From Myxococcales bacterium (GTDB lineage: Bacteria > Myxococcota_A > Polyangia > Palsa-1104 > JAEUJZ01): a stretch of DNA of 64,000 nucleotides. Under the pieces are notes generated by a model, which searched no databases, had not been told where the DNA came from, and saw only the letters and a list, made by a program, of their open reading frames with translations. The position numbers and the translations under genes were made by a program. The stretch is from the NCBI GenBank assembly GCA_016794505.1, contig JAEUJZ010000023.1:1-64000 (forward strand). Direction: 5' to 3'. Positions 33,672-42,466 of this stretch are shown here, piece after piece. Numbering within the stretch: the stretch's first letter is position 1; each line of letters begins with the position of its first letter.

Positions 33672-35630
33672 CTACGGCTTAGAGGCCGGCTTGGCGCCCG
33701 CTGGTGCCGCGGGCTTGGCGCCCGCTGGTGCCGCGGGCTTGGCACCCACAGGGGCTGCCGGCTTCGGCGTAGCAGGCGTCACAGGCTTGGCACCCGTCGG
33801 GACCGCAGGCTTGGCACCCGCAGCACCCGGCGTGGCCGGACGAACCCCCGGAGCCCCACCCTGCGCGCCGCCCGGACGCTGACCCGGACGACCCGGCGGG
33901 CCCTTCTTGATCGTCGTCGGTAGCTGCGGCGGCACCTTGCACTTCGGCTCGTCGTGCTGCACGCCTTCCTGCTCAAGGATGATGAAGTCGACGCGGCGGT
34001 TCTTGGCGCGGTTGTCCGGCGTGTCGTTATCGACCAGCGGGCAGCGGAAACCAAAGCCCGCCGAAGTCAGACGATACGTCTCGATGCCGTGCTCGACCAG
34101 ATACACCATGACCGAGGCCGCGCGGCGGTGCGACAGATCCAAGTTGTACGCATCCGAGCCGTAGTTGTCGGTGTGGCCCTCGATGCGCATGCGCTTGATA
34201 TCGGGCCGCACTTTTAGAACACGAACGACCTCGTCGAGGATCGGGAAGCTGATCGGCAGGATCGTGTCCTTGTCGAACTCAAAGAAGATGCGCTCGGACA
34301 GAACCAGCTTGCCTTTCTTGATCTCGACGGTAGCGGGCGGCTTCGGACGATCCGGGCAGTCCTGCTTTTCGGGATCGCAGACCGGCGGTGGCGTGGGCGG
34401 CGGTGGCGGCGGCGGCGGCGGCGTCACGCAGTTGCCCTTTTCATCCTTCAGCATGCCTTGCGGAATCTGTTCCTGCGCCCCCGGCAGGTTCGGACAGAAG
34501 TCCGGTGGCGGCGGTGGCGGCGGCGGCAGCGGCTTGGGCTGCTGCGGGATCTTCTGCCAGGCGTACGTCGCGCCGATGAACACGCGCCCATCTGGCACAC
34601 CATAGCCAGGGTTCAAACCCGGCCCACCGCCGACGAACAGCGTCCAGTCCTTGATGGCGGTTTTAAGCGCCAGCGAAAGCTCCGCTGGACTGGTGCGCAG
34701 CGAGTCGAATGGATAGTGCGTGATGCCGAAGACTTCCGCGACAGCGTAAAACGGGAACAGGCGATAGCGGAACATCTCGACCTGAACACCGACGGCATAC
34801 GAGAGGCCGCTGCCGGTCTTGATGTTGTATAGCTGCTCGACGGAACCAAACAGGCCACCGAAGTTCAGCGCCATGGTCAGGCGACGGAACTGCAAGTGCC
34901 CAATCAGGCGCAGCGTAAACGTTGGCAAGCGCGAGCCGAGGTAGCTGTTGGCATTACCGGTCGGCAGGGTCAGATCGCCACTCGCTGCCACACCGAAGAG
35001 CGGCGCGCCGACGCTGGCGATGCGGTGGTTGTTCCAGATCACGCCCTTGAGCAGCAGGCGAAGATCTTCCTGACCAGCCGAGGCCAAGTCCTGCGGCGGG
35101 GCTTTGCCGCCATCCATCAACGGAGGGAAGACCACCGATTGCAAGACGCTGTTGTCACACGACGCAGGCGGGAAGCCAACGCTGCCATCTGCCCCCGTCG
35201 TTGGAGCCTGCCCCGCACACTGAAACACCGTCACGGGCAGAGCCAGAGCGATCTGCAAGCGACGCCACAGCGCGATGGAGACGGACAAGTCACCCGTCAG
35301 ACGGTGCTTGATCAGATCGACGGTGGGCGTGTTGCCAAGCACGTAGACCAGCGGTCGATTCGCATAGTGCATGAACAGCTGCGGCACGACCTGCAGGTGC
35401 GGCCCGACATCGGCCAAGTCGACGGACAACAGCTTGGCGTTGCCGGGCGCTGGATGGAAGCGGTTCATGTCCACCGCCGTGCCATCGCCAATGGCCTTGG
35501 CAGGCGTCGCGGAGAACAGCGCCGCCGCGCAGGCTGTAGCCCCGACGAAACGGGCTACGCCAGCACGAAGAGAAGTAGATTGTGCTCGCATTGAGGGTTT
35601 CCGACCGATCGAGTGAGAAGTCAGGGACAT
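33672..35630 (-). CDS. OmpA-family outer-membrane protein, proline-rich
   Basis: 652 residues. The signal peptide (about 14-46, ending TPAKA) is followed by a beta-barrel-like region (about 60-380), a proline-rich linker with two poly-Pro stretches and Cys-containing segments (CDPEKQDCPD), and the OmpA peptidoglycan-binding domain (about 440-565: FFEFDKDTILP, MRIEGHTDNYG, SHRRAASVMVYL and NRRVDFIILE). A 24-bp tandem repeat makes a Pro/Ala/Gly/Lys tail. It thus spans outer membrane and cell wall. Start ATG 35630 or, with a GGAAA site, ATG 35591. Ends with a strong terminator. It shares the barrel plus OmpA plan with the TraA/TraB-like gene. Confidence 0.92.
   Translation of the reverse strand: MSLTSHSIGRKPSMRAQSTSLRAGVARFVGATACAAALFSATPAKAIGDGTAVDMNRFHPAPGNAKLLSVDLADVGPHLQVVPQLFMHYANRPLVYVLGNTPTVDLIKHRLTGDLSVSIALWRRLQIALALPVTVFQCAGQAPTTGADGSVGFPPASCDNSVLQSVVFPPLMDGGKAPPQDLASAGQEDLRLLLKGVIWNNHRIASVGAPLFGVAASGDLTLPTGNANSYLGSRLPTFTLRLIGHLQFRRLTMALNFGGLFGSVEQLYNIKTGSGLSYAVGVQVEMFRYRLFPFYAVAEVFGITHYPFDSLRTSPAELSLALKTAIKDWTLFVGGGPGLNPGYGVPDGRVFIGATYAWQKIPQQPKPLPPPPPPPPDFCPNLPGAQEQIPQGMLKDEKGNCVTPPPPPPPPPTPPPVCDPEKQDCPDRPKPPATVEIKKGKLVLSERIFFEFDKDTILPISFPILDEVVRVLKVRPDIKRMRIEGHTDNYGSDAYNLDLSHRRAASVMVYLVEHGIETYRLTSAGFGFRCPLVDNDTPDNRAKNRRVDFIILEQEGVQHDEPKCKVPPQLPTTIKKGPPGRPGQRPGGAQGGAPGVRPATPGAAGAKPAVPTGAKPVTPATPKPAAPVGAKPAAPAGAKPAAPAGAKPASKP
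33688..33759. repeat. 24-bp tandem repeat in the OmpA tail
   Basis: Two exact 24-bp copies (33688-33711 and 33712-33735) and a third diverged copy to 33759. On the minus strand they encode Pro/Ala/Gly/Lys repeats (AAPAGAKP) at the C-terminus of the OmpA-type protein. Copy number is likely to vary between strains without changing the frame. Confidence 0.9.
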
Positions 35631-35968
35631 GATCGAGGTGACGTCTACTTGCGCAGAATATCACGCATTTTGCGCCACAGGGTAGAGCGTAGATCGCAGG
35701 AGCTGTCTCCACTGCAGCGACCACCGCCGCGCCTGCTCTTCTGCGGGAGCGAACGTTACTCTGACATAGCCCAGCGCGTCGAAACAAGGGCCGCGCAAAA
35801 AGCCAATGGCTAAACCAGCGGGAGCAGGGCAGATGCCCCGAACGCCCTGGTGCAGCGAGGGCAAAACAGCCCACAGCGACAATCTGCAAGCGCACTTCTG
35901 CAGGCGAAAAAAACCGTCACACTCGCAGATCGAAACTGCTAGGATGCGCCGCCTGAGGGAACAAGACT
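35631..35968. other. Divergent intergenic region, OmpA gene / NYN gene
   Basis: 338 bp between divergent starts, so it must hold promoters for both. I see a weak GCGCAAAATGCG inverted repeat at about 35664-35675 and a TAGGAT element about 30 bp before the NYN start, but no convincing -35/-10 pair. No small gene with a ribosome site could be supported in it. The short ORFs here look spurious because codon usage is poor. Confidence 0.5.
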
Positions 35969-36934
35969 ATGAAAGTTGCTTTGTTTTTCGACGGGAAGAA
36001 TTTCTATTCTGGCTGGCGGGAGCGGGCCGGAAGGCAGCCTTTAGACTTCACGGCGCTGTCGCGCTGGCTGGTTAAACGCGTCGGCGGCAGCGTCCTGTGG
36101 GGCGCGTACTACTACACGGGCATCGAGTCAGGCCCGTCGCAGCCAGGCACCGGGCAAGCCGCGCTCACCAGCTTCCTCGACAACCTCGAAATGCTGCCTG
36201 GTTACTTCGTGCAGCGATTTACTCGTCGCACCAAGAGCTATCACTGCCGTGAGTGCAGCGCCGAGAACTACTACACACAAGAAAACGAAGTGGATACGAC
36301 GATGGTGGCGGACATGCTTCGCCTGGCTGCCGTCGGCGCCTTCGACATTCTGGTGCTGATGTCAGGCGACGCCGATCATGCTCCGGCGGTCGAGGGTGTT
36401 CGCGCACTGGGCCGCCAAGCCTATGTCGCCACATGGGGTGGCATTGGCTTGTCGAGGAGGATCCGCCGGGCCGCGTTCGATCACATCGACTTGATGGAAG
36501 CACTCGGCGAGTGCGGTCGACAGTGGCCGGCCGGTGAAGGCGATGAGTCCAGTGCGCCGATCCTGGTGCCAGGAGCCGCACGGGAAATGGGACCCAACAG
36601 CTCTCCGAACATCGTCGGTGCCGAGGAAAGCCTGCCGGTCGCTCACAGCGAGGACGCAGCAGCAGAAATCCTTCTAGACGAGGTGCGTCGGGCCGAGAGC
36701 AAGTTTCCCGCTGGCTACGTCGGTGTGAACTTCTTCGTAACGCGCTGGCAGGGCAGTCAACTGGATCCCGATCCAGAAGTCCGTCGTCGCTTGATCGACC
36801 GGCTCGTCCGCGAGGAACGTGTCGAGATCTACACAACAGAAGATGGAACCAAGGCCATGCGCGTCAAGCGTTCGCCGGCCTCCGCGCAGTCTCCTCGTAG
36901 CGTACCGCCGCCATCGGTAGGCATCGAACACTAG
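35969..36934 (+). CDS. NYN domain (LabA/DUF88-type) protein
   Basis: 321 residues. N-terminal NYN/PIN-like nuclease fold: ALFFDGKNFY (first Asp, about 7), EVDTTMVADMLRL (about 109), and LVLMSGDADHAPAVE (Asp-Asp, about 130). These are the usual catalytic acids of this RNase-like family. A CRECSAENYYTQ segment with two Cys precedes the second motif. The C-terminal about 90 residues (LLDEVRRAESKFPAGYVGVNF to VEIYTTEDGTKAMRVKR) look like a small winged-helix domain, so it may bind RNA or DNA. A GGGAACAAG ribosome site precedes ATG 35969. It starts a + strand pair with hisS (60 bp gap) but cotranscription is uncertain. Confidence 0.88.
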   Translation: MKVALFFDGKNFYSGWRERAGRQPLDFTALSRWLVKRVGGSVLWGAYYYTGIESGPSQPGTGQAALTSFLDNLEMLPGYFVQRFTRRTKSYHCRECSAENYYTQENEVDTTMVADMLRLAAVGAFDILVLMSGDADHAPAVEGVRALGRQAYVATWGGIGLSRRIRRAAFDHIDLMEALGECGRQWPAGEGDESSAPILVPGAAREMGPNSSPNIVGAEESLPVAHSEDAAAEILLDEVRRAESKFPAGYVGVNFFVTRWQGSQLDPDPEVRRRLIDRLVREERVEIYTTEDGTKAMRVKRSPASAQSPRSVPPPSVGIEH

Positions 36935-36994
36935 GCTCTCTTTAGACGGTGTGGATGCCCACGCGCCCGCCAATCGCAGCGACAGCATTCTTCC

Positions 36995-38350
36995 ATGGCC
37001 AAGACCTTTGAGACCCCCAAAGGCACACGCGACTTTCTGCCGGATGAGATGCGTGTGCGCAGCGCTGTGTTTGATCGCCTGCGGCGATCGTTTCAGCTCT
37101 TCGGATTTGAAGAGCTCGACACACCCGCCTTTGAGTACCTAGAGGTCCTCACGCTCAAAGCGGGTCCGGCTGCGGAACGAGAGATCTATTCCTTTGAAGA
37201 CAAGGGTGGACGTCGGCTGGGGCTGCGCTTTGACTTGACCAGCTCGACGGGCCGCGTGATGGCCGCCCATCCTGAGCTGAAGCGGCCCGTGTATCGCTAT
37301 CAGATCGGCAAGGTGTGGCGATACGACCGACCGGCTGCCGGCCGTTATCGCGAGTTCTATCAAGCCGACGCCGATATCGTCGGTAGTCACTCGATGGACT
37401 GCGAGGTCGACCTTCTGCTCTTGGCCACGACGGTGCTGCGCGAGTTCGGGCTGTATGACTACAGCTTCGTCCTCAACAACCGCAAGCTGCTGGAAGCGCA
37501 GGTGCGACAGGCGGGCATCCCGGCCGAAAAGAAAGCCGATGCACTGCGAGCCCTCGACAAGCGCGACAAGATCGGCCTCGATGGCATTCGGCAAGAAGCG
37601 GTGGCGTACGGCATCGACGCTTCGCAGTTCGGCGCATTCCTAGGCCAGCTGGGTCTGCTCGAAGGACAGGCGGATCTCGCTGGCCAGGGCTATCTGGATC
37701 ATGCAGCGCAGGGTCTAAAAGACGATGCCGAGGGGCTAAGTGGCGTCGAAGAGCTGCGGTACATCATGGCGCGAGCGCACGGCCTGGGCTTTGCCGACCG
37801 CGTCACCGTCGATCCAACGCTGGCCCGCGGCTTGGACTATTACACCGGGCCGATCTTCGAGGCCAAAGCCTACGTCGAGCGCTTTGGGGGCAAGCTGAGC
37901 TTTGCCGGCGGAGGACGCTATGACGATCTGATCGGCCTATACGGCGGCATGCCGCAAGGAGCGGTCGGTTTCTCGTTTGGCGTCGAGCGCCTGATCGAGC
38001 TGCTCAAAGAACAAGCGGGCGGTGCGATGGGCAGCGCGCGTCCTGTCTTGATCGCCCCGCTGGTGTTTGGAACCAAGCGCAGCGAAGGCACCGGCTCGGT
38101 CGGAGAGAGCGCAGAGCGCATCGCCCAAAGCCTGCGCTCGCAGGGCATCCCAGCGCGCATCAGTCTCGCCGCCACCGCCCCCGGCAAGCACTTGCAGTAC
38201 GCCGAGGCCGCCGGCCTAGACTGGATCGTCTTCGTCGGAGAAGACGAAGTTCAAAAGGGCTTGTACCCGCTGCGGCAGTTGTCGACACGCAGCGAAGAAA
38301 AGCTCAGCTGCGCTCAGCTGATCGAAAGACTGCGCCCGCAGGCGTGCTAG
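36995..38350 (+). CDS. hisS: Histidyl-tRNA synthetase
   Basis: Class II aminoacyl-tRNA synthetase charging tRNA-His. 451 residues. It begins TPKGTRDFLPDEM (motif 1 region); motif 2 WRYDRPAAGRYREFYQADAD; the histidine-binding block is LARGLDYYTGPIFE; motif 3 is AVGFSFGVERL. The C-terminal about 100 residues form the anticodon domain. Residues MAKTFETPKG place the start at 36995. The only synthetase in the window. Convergent with hprK with 15 bp between stops. Confidence 0.97.
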   Translation: MAKTFETPKGTRDFLPDEMRVRSAVFDRLRRSFQLFGFEELDTPAFEYLEVLTLKAGPAAEREIYSFEDKGGRRLGLRFDLTSSTGRVMAAHPELKRPVYRYQIGKVWRYDRPAAGRYREFYQADADIVGSHSMDCEVDLLLLATTVLREFGLYDYSFVLNNRKLLEAQVRQAGIPAEKKADALRALDKRDKIGLDGIRQEAVAYGIDASQFGAFLGQLGLLEGQADLAGQGYLDHAAQGLKDDAEGLSGVEELRYIMARAHGLGFADRVTVDPTLARGLDYYTGPIFEAKAYVERFGGKLSFAGGGRYDDLIGLYGGMPQGAVGFSFGVERLIELLKEQAGGAMGSARPVLIAPLVFGTKRSEGTGSVGESAERIAQSLRSQGIPARISLAATAPGKHLQYAEAAGLDWIVFVGEDEVQKGLYPLRQLSTRSEEKLSCAQLIERLRPQAC

Positions 38351-38365
38351 GCGCCCCTCGCGGGC

Positions 38366-39337
38366 TTACTCGATCTCGTCGGGCGGCGTGGGAGCCGGCG
38401 CCTGCTGTGCTTGCTCGCTGTGGGCACGATTCAAGCGCTCTTGAAACTCGCGCGCCGAGTGCTTGCCCTGGTGTTTAAGCAGCTGGTTGCGTGCTGCAAC
38501 CTCGATCAGCGACGCAATATTGCGCCCTGGACGAATCGGGACACGCAGCATCGGCAGTGCCACATCCAAGATGGCATAGCGACGCTCTTCAACGCCCAAG
38601 CGATCGTACTCTTCGGCTTCGTTCCAGTCGGTCAGCTCGATCACCAGTTCGACCTTCTTGGTGTCGCGCACGGCCGAGATGCCAAACAGGTCCTTCACGT
38701 TCAGGATCCCGAGGCCGCGGATCTCCATGTGGTGCTTCAAGAGCTCTTTGCTGGCACCGATCAAGAGGTCCGGCATGCGCTTCTTGATCTCGACGATGTC
38801 GTCAGCCACCAGGCGATGCCCGCGCAGCACCAAGTCCAGCGCGGCTTCGCTCTTACCGATGCCGGACTTGCCCAAAAGCAGGATGCCGATCCCCAAGACA
38901 TCGATCAACACACCGTGGACGGTCGTCGACGGAGCCAAGCGCATCTCCAAGACCTTGGTGACGCGATTGATGAACACCGAAGACATAAGCGGCGTGCTGA
39001 GCAGGGGCACTTCGTGCTCGTCCATCGCGGCCGATAGCTCGGGCGGGATTTCGAGCCCTCGCGTCACGACCACCACGCAGGGCCGCAGCGACGCCAAGCA
39101 CTTGGCCGCATGCCTTCGCCCCACTTCATCCAGGCTGCGCAGGTACGCGATCTCGGTCATGCCAAGGACCTGCAGGCGCTCGGCATGGACATGCTGGGTA
39201 TAGCCGGTCAGTGCCAAGCCCGGCTTTTGGATGCGTGCGCCGCCGATCTTGCGCTGCAACATACCGCGCCCAGCAATGACGGATAGCGCCAAGCCAGCCT
39301 CGGCTTCCAGCAGCGAGTGAACAGAGACACCGGCCAT
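38366..39337 (-). CDS. hprK: HPr kinase/phosphorylase
   Basis: Bifunctional enzyme that phosphorylates a serine of HPr or of a related carrier and also removes it. 323 residues. Walker A GKSGIGKS at 156-163; the HprK signature HHMEIRGLGILNVKDLFG at 202-219; C-terminal block LPIRPGRNIASLIEVAARN-like (VPIRPGRNIASLIEVAA). Located last in the rpoN, hpf, ptsN, hprK series (33 bp after ptsN). Together with ptsN and no enzyme I/HPr within the window this looks like a nitrogen/carbon regulatory branch of the PTS, as in many alpha- and deltaproteobacteria-like genomes; sugar transport is unlikely. Confidence 0.96.
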   Translation of the reverse strand: MAGVSVHSLLEAEAGLALSVIAGRGMLQRKIGGARIQKPGLALTGYTQHVHAERLQVLGMTEIAYLRSLDEVGRRHAAKCLASLRPCVVVVTRGLEIPPELSAAMDEHEVPLLSTPLMSSVFINRVTKVLEMRLAPSTTVHGVLIDVLGIGILLLGKSGIGKSEAALDLVLRGHRLVADDIVEIKKRMPDLLIGASKELLKHHMEIRGLGILNVKDLFGISAVRDTKKVELVIELTDWNEAEEYDRLGVEERRYAILDVALPMLRVPIRPGRNIASLIEVAARNQLLKHQGKHSAREFQERLNRAHSEQAQQAPAPTPPDEIE

Positions 39338-39370
39338 CGTCTTTGCGTCCTTGCGCGACGGATGTCGCGG

Positions 39371-39832
39371 CTAGTAACGGGCGTCTTCTTCTTCAAGAAT
39401 GCGGAACAGATCGCCAGCCGAGCCCGCGCGCATCAGACGGACTCGGAAGTCCGGGTCCTTGAACAGGCGACTGATGCGAGCCAGCGCTTTTAGGTGCATC
39501 CCCGTCGAGCTCTCAGGAGCAATGAGCACGAAAAACAAGTGCGTCGGCTTTTTGTCAAGCGAGTCAAAGTCAATGCCACGCGTCGAGCGCCCCAAGCAGC
39601 CAATCAGACGGGTGACGCTGTCCAGCTTGCCGTGGGGAATCGCGATGTCTTCGCCGATGGCTGTGCTGGCTAGCTCCTCTCGCTCCATCAGCACGCGGGT
39701 CAGCACGTCGACGTCGACACTGGGCTGCGTACGCGCAAGCTGGCGTGCTAGCTCGGCGATAACCTGCGGCTTGCTCTGTCCCTGAAGCTCGGGAACGATC
39801 AGCTCGGGCCGGATGAAGTCCGTGATCTTCAT
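39371..39832 (-). CDS. ptsN: PTS IIA-like nitrogen regulatory protein
   Basis: EIIA-Ntr homologue, a cytoplasmic phosphocarrier-type regulator. 153 residues, normal length. The phospho-acceptor His67 is in AIPHGKLDSV, and the FVLIAPESSTGMHLKALA segment is the family block. Spacing to hpf (105 bp upstream) and hprK (33 bp downstream) on the same strand supports an operon. Targets in this organism are not shown. Confidence 0.96.
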   Translation of the reverse strand: MKITDFIRPELIVPELQGQSKPQVIAELARQLARTQPSVDVDVLTRVLMEREELASTAIGEDIAIPHGKLDSVTRLIGCLGRSTRGIDFDSLDKKPTHLFFVLIAPESSTGMHLKALARISRLFKDPDFRVRLMRAGSAGDLFRILEEEDARY

Positions 39833-39937
39833 CGGCGCTCACCGCCCTCTGCGACGTACGCGCGTGTGAGGAGCCGTCCCCACACGTCGAGTGAACACCC
39901 AGCAGGACACGCCTCCCAGTCCTTTTGCATGGACCGG

Positions 39938-40552
39938 CTAGTGCGTGGTCTCAATAAGGCCGTATGTGCCATCGTCTCGACGGTAGACGACATTGATCTG
40001 GTGTGTCTCGATGTTATTGAAACACAGGAAGCTCTCGTGCAAAAGGTTCATGCGCATGATCGCTTCATCGACGGAAAGCGGCTCGGCAATGAACTTGTCT
40101 TCCTTGATGATGCGCGGGCTTTCCACCGCAGGCGGCTGCGCAGGCGGGGAAGCAGCCGCGGGGGCGACCTTTTCTGCCGCCGTCTTGGTTGCCGTCGGTG
40201 CGTGCCCCTCGTCGGAAAAAACCCGGTGCGTCAGCGAGCGCTGCGGACCTGCCGCTGGCTTGTGATCGCGGATGCGGTCTTTGTACCGACGCAGCTGCCG
40301 TTCGATCTTGGCCATCACCAGATCGATGGCCGAAAAGAAATCTTCGCTGGCTTCCATGCCTTTGACGACCAAGCCTGTGCTCAGCGTGATCTGCACGTCG
40401 GCCGCATGCAGATACCCGCGCTGCTGCGAGTAGACCACGTGGACTTTGATCGGCTCTGGAAAGTACTTGTGGATGCGCTCCAGCTTCTCTTTGGCGTATT
40501 CCTTGAGTGCTTCGTTCGCTTCCGTCGAGCGGAATGTGAAAGAGAGTTGCAT
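39938..40552 (-). CDS. hpf: Ribosome hibernation promoting factor, long form
   Basis: 204 residues. The N-terminal 100 residues are the HPF/YfiA domain (KVHVVYSQQRGYLHAADVQI, FFSAIDLVMAKIERQLRRYK) that enters the ribosome A and P sites. The C-terminal 60 residues (EPLSVDEAIMRMNLLHESFL, VVYRRDDGTYGLIE) are the long-form dimerisation domain that drives 100S dimers. An Ala/Pro-rich linker of about 45 residues joins them. Located between rpoN and ptsN, the classic place of hpf in proteobacteria. Confidence 0.96.
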   Translation of the reverse strand: MQLSFTFRSTEANEALKEYAKEKLERIHKYFPEPIKVHVVYSQQRGYLHAADVQITLSTGLVVKGMEASEDFFSAIDLVMAKIERQLRRYKDRIRDHKPAAGPQRSLTHRVFSDEGHAPTATKTAAEKVAPAAASPPAQPPAVESPRIIKEDKFIAEPLSVDEAIMRMNLLHESFLCFNNIETHQINVVYRRDDGTYGLIETTH

Positions 40553-40714
40553 CGCAGTCCTCTGGTTTTGAGTGGGCTTGTGGACCCAAGACCGAAGCGG
40601 GGCTCAGGCGTACGGTCAGCGTATGGGTCGGATGTGACAGTTCTTTGGAAGGTCCACTAGCGAAGTGGAAGCTGTCTAGTGCTGATTGCGCTGCCAGTCA
40701 AGCAGCTTGCGCAA

Positions 40715-42211
40715 CTAAAAAACCTGCTTGCGCTGGGCTGACGGCAGGATGCCCAGCTGCTCGCGATACTTAGCGACGGTGCGGCGAGCGATGTCGATCT
40801 TGTGCTTCTCGCGCAGAAGCTCGACGAGCTTCTGATCGGAATATGGGTGCTTGCAGTCTTCGTCTCCGACGAGCTGTTTGATTAGGCGCTTGACCGCCTC
40901 GCTGGCGATGTCGTCGCCGCCATCCTCACGATTGATGCCGGCGTTGAAGAAATACTTGAGCTCAAACAGTCCCTGCGGCGTGTGTACATACTTGTTGCTG
41001 GTCGCCCGGCTGATCGTCGACTCGTGCATGCCGATGTCGTTGGCGATGTCGCGCAAGATCAGCGGCTTGAGATGGCTGATGCCCTTCTCGAAGAAGTCGC
41101 GCTGGAACTTGAGGATCGACTCGGTGACTTTGACGATCGTTCTCTGTCGCTGCTGGATGCTGTCGATCAGCCAGCGAGCCGAGCGCAGGCGTTCCTGCAC
41201 ATAGTCCTTGGCCGCCTTGTCTTGGTTTTTGCTCTTCAGCGTGTCCAGGTAGTAGTTGCTGATGCGCAGCTTCGGCAAGCCATCGTCGTTGATCTGCGTG
41301 AAGTAGCGATCCCCGACCTTGTGGATATGCACGTCTGCCGTGATGTACTGGGGGCGCTCTGTCGTGTACTCGCGTCCCGGACGCGGATCCAAGCGCTGGA
41401 TATCGCGCGCGGCTTCATAGACTTCTTCGACGTCGACCTTCAGCTTCTGAGCGATCCGGGCAAAGTTTTTCTTCTCTAGATCGACCAGGTGGTCCGTCAG
41501 CATCTTGACGAGCACGTCATCGTCGATATCCAGCACTGCCGCCTGCACCAGCAGCGACTCCTGCAGCGTGCGCGCCGCACAACCGACGGGATCAAAGCGC
41601 TGCACTTTCCTAAGCGCTCGCTCGGCGACATCCTGCTCGACGTCTGCCTCTTGCGCGATATCGGACAGCGGCGGCTCTTTCAGATAGCCGTCCATGTCGA
41701 GGTTGCCAATGATCAGGATGGCGCAGCGCTCTTCGTCGGGTGGCAGCTTGGCCATCTGCAGCTGCATCATCAAGTGCTCGCTCAGCGACGGTCCTGTTGT
41801 GGCCGCCTGTTCTAGCGCCGGCATCTCGTCATTGTCCGGGCGATACGAAGGCATGCTCGGAGCCGTCGCCATGTTCTCGGCATAGGTCTCCCAATCGACA
41901 TCGCCTGCGGCCTGCGTTCCCGTCGGAACTTCCTGCTCGATCTCGCGCGACTCTTTCTGCGCCCCGGCGTCGACGACCTGTTCCGTTTCGCCGAGCAGGC
42001 TGCTCTCTGCCCGCACCACCGGGTCATCGCGCGAGATCTCGGTCTCTGTATCGCTGGAGTCTTCAAGGAGTGGGTTTTCCTTGAGCTCCTCGCGAACCTG
42101 CTCCACCAACTCCATGCGCGAGATCTGCAGCAGCTTGATCGCCATCTGCAGTTGCGGTGTCATCACCATCTGCTGCGATAGCTTGAGGCTCTGCTTCATC
42201 TCCATCGACAT
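40715..42211 (-). CDS. rpoN: RNA polymerase sigma-54 factor
   Basis: 498 residues. N-terminal glutamine-rich region I (LKLSQQMVMTPQLQMAIKLL) for activator control; acidic region II (about 45-120); core-binding and DNA-binding parts after 130; helix-turn-helix around HESTISRATSNKYVHTPQG; and the RpoN box ARRTVAKYREQ near the C-terminus. A GGGAG site stands 7-8 bases before ATG 42211. It heads the rpoN, hpf, ptsN, hprK series; gap to hpf is 162 bp. Upstream lies a TATATAT-type element at 42288-42296 that could be part of its promoter, not proven. Confidence 0.97.
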   Translation of the reverse strand: MSMEMKQSLKLSQQMVMTPQLQMAIKLLQISRMELVEQVREELKENPLLEDSSDTETEISRDDPVVRAESSLLGETEQVVDAGAQKESREIEQEVPTGTQAAGDVDWETYAENMATAPSMPSYRPDNDEMPALEQAATTGPSLSEHLMMQLQMAKLPPDEERCAILIIGNLDMDGYLKEPPLSDIAQEADVEQDVAERALRKVQRFDPVGCAARTLQESLLVQAAVLDIDDDVLVKMLTDHLVDLEKKNFARIAQKLKVDVEEVYEAARDIQRLDPRPGREYTTERPQYITADVHIHKVGDRYFTQINDDGLPKLRISNYYLDTLKSKNQDKAAKDYVQERLRSARWLIDSIQQRQRTIVKVTESILKFQRDFFEKGISHLKPLILRDIANDIGMHESTISRATSNKYVHTPQGLFELKYFFNAGINREDGGDDIASEAVKRLIKQLVGDEDCKHPYSDQKLVELLREKHKIDIARRTVAKYREQLGILPSAQRKQVF

Positions 42212-42466
42212 GACGCCACTCCCTACGACCGACTAAAAGTTACCCTACCACGCTGTCTCCGTCGGGTAGAGCGAAAAATCGAACTCACGGTATATATCTT
42301 GCTTGTGTGCCTGACAAGGGCCGTGACAGGCCACGCCAGCGGCCCACCAGCCTAGGCGGGATCCGTGTCTCAGGGCGAGGTTCTTGCAGGCTGCAGCGAC
42401 GAAGTAAGGGGGAAAAAGAGACGCTGTACGAAGGGCGAGGCGAGGTTTCCTCGACGACGTGTCTAG
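42212..42466. other. Intergenic region between rpoN and the gp19-like gene
   Basis: 255 bp. Because rpoN and the gp19-like gene are read in the same direction, it holds the 3' end of the latter and the rpoN promoter and leader. A GTATATATC element (42290-42298) stands out in the GC-rich background. I found no hairpin with U-run and no plausible small gene. Confidence 0.4.
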
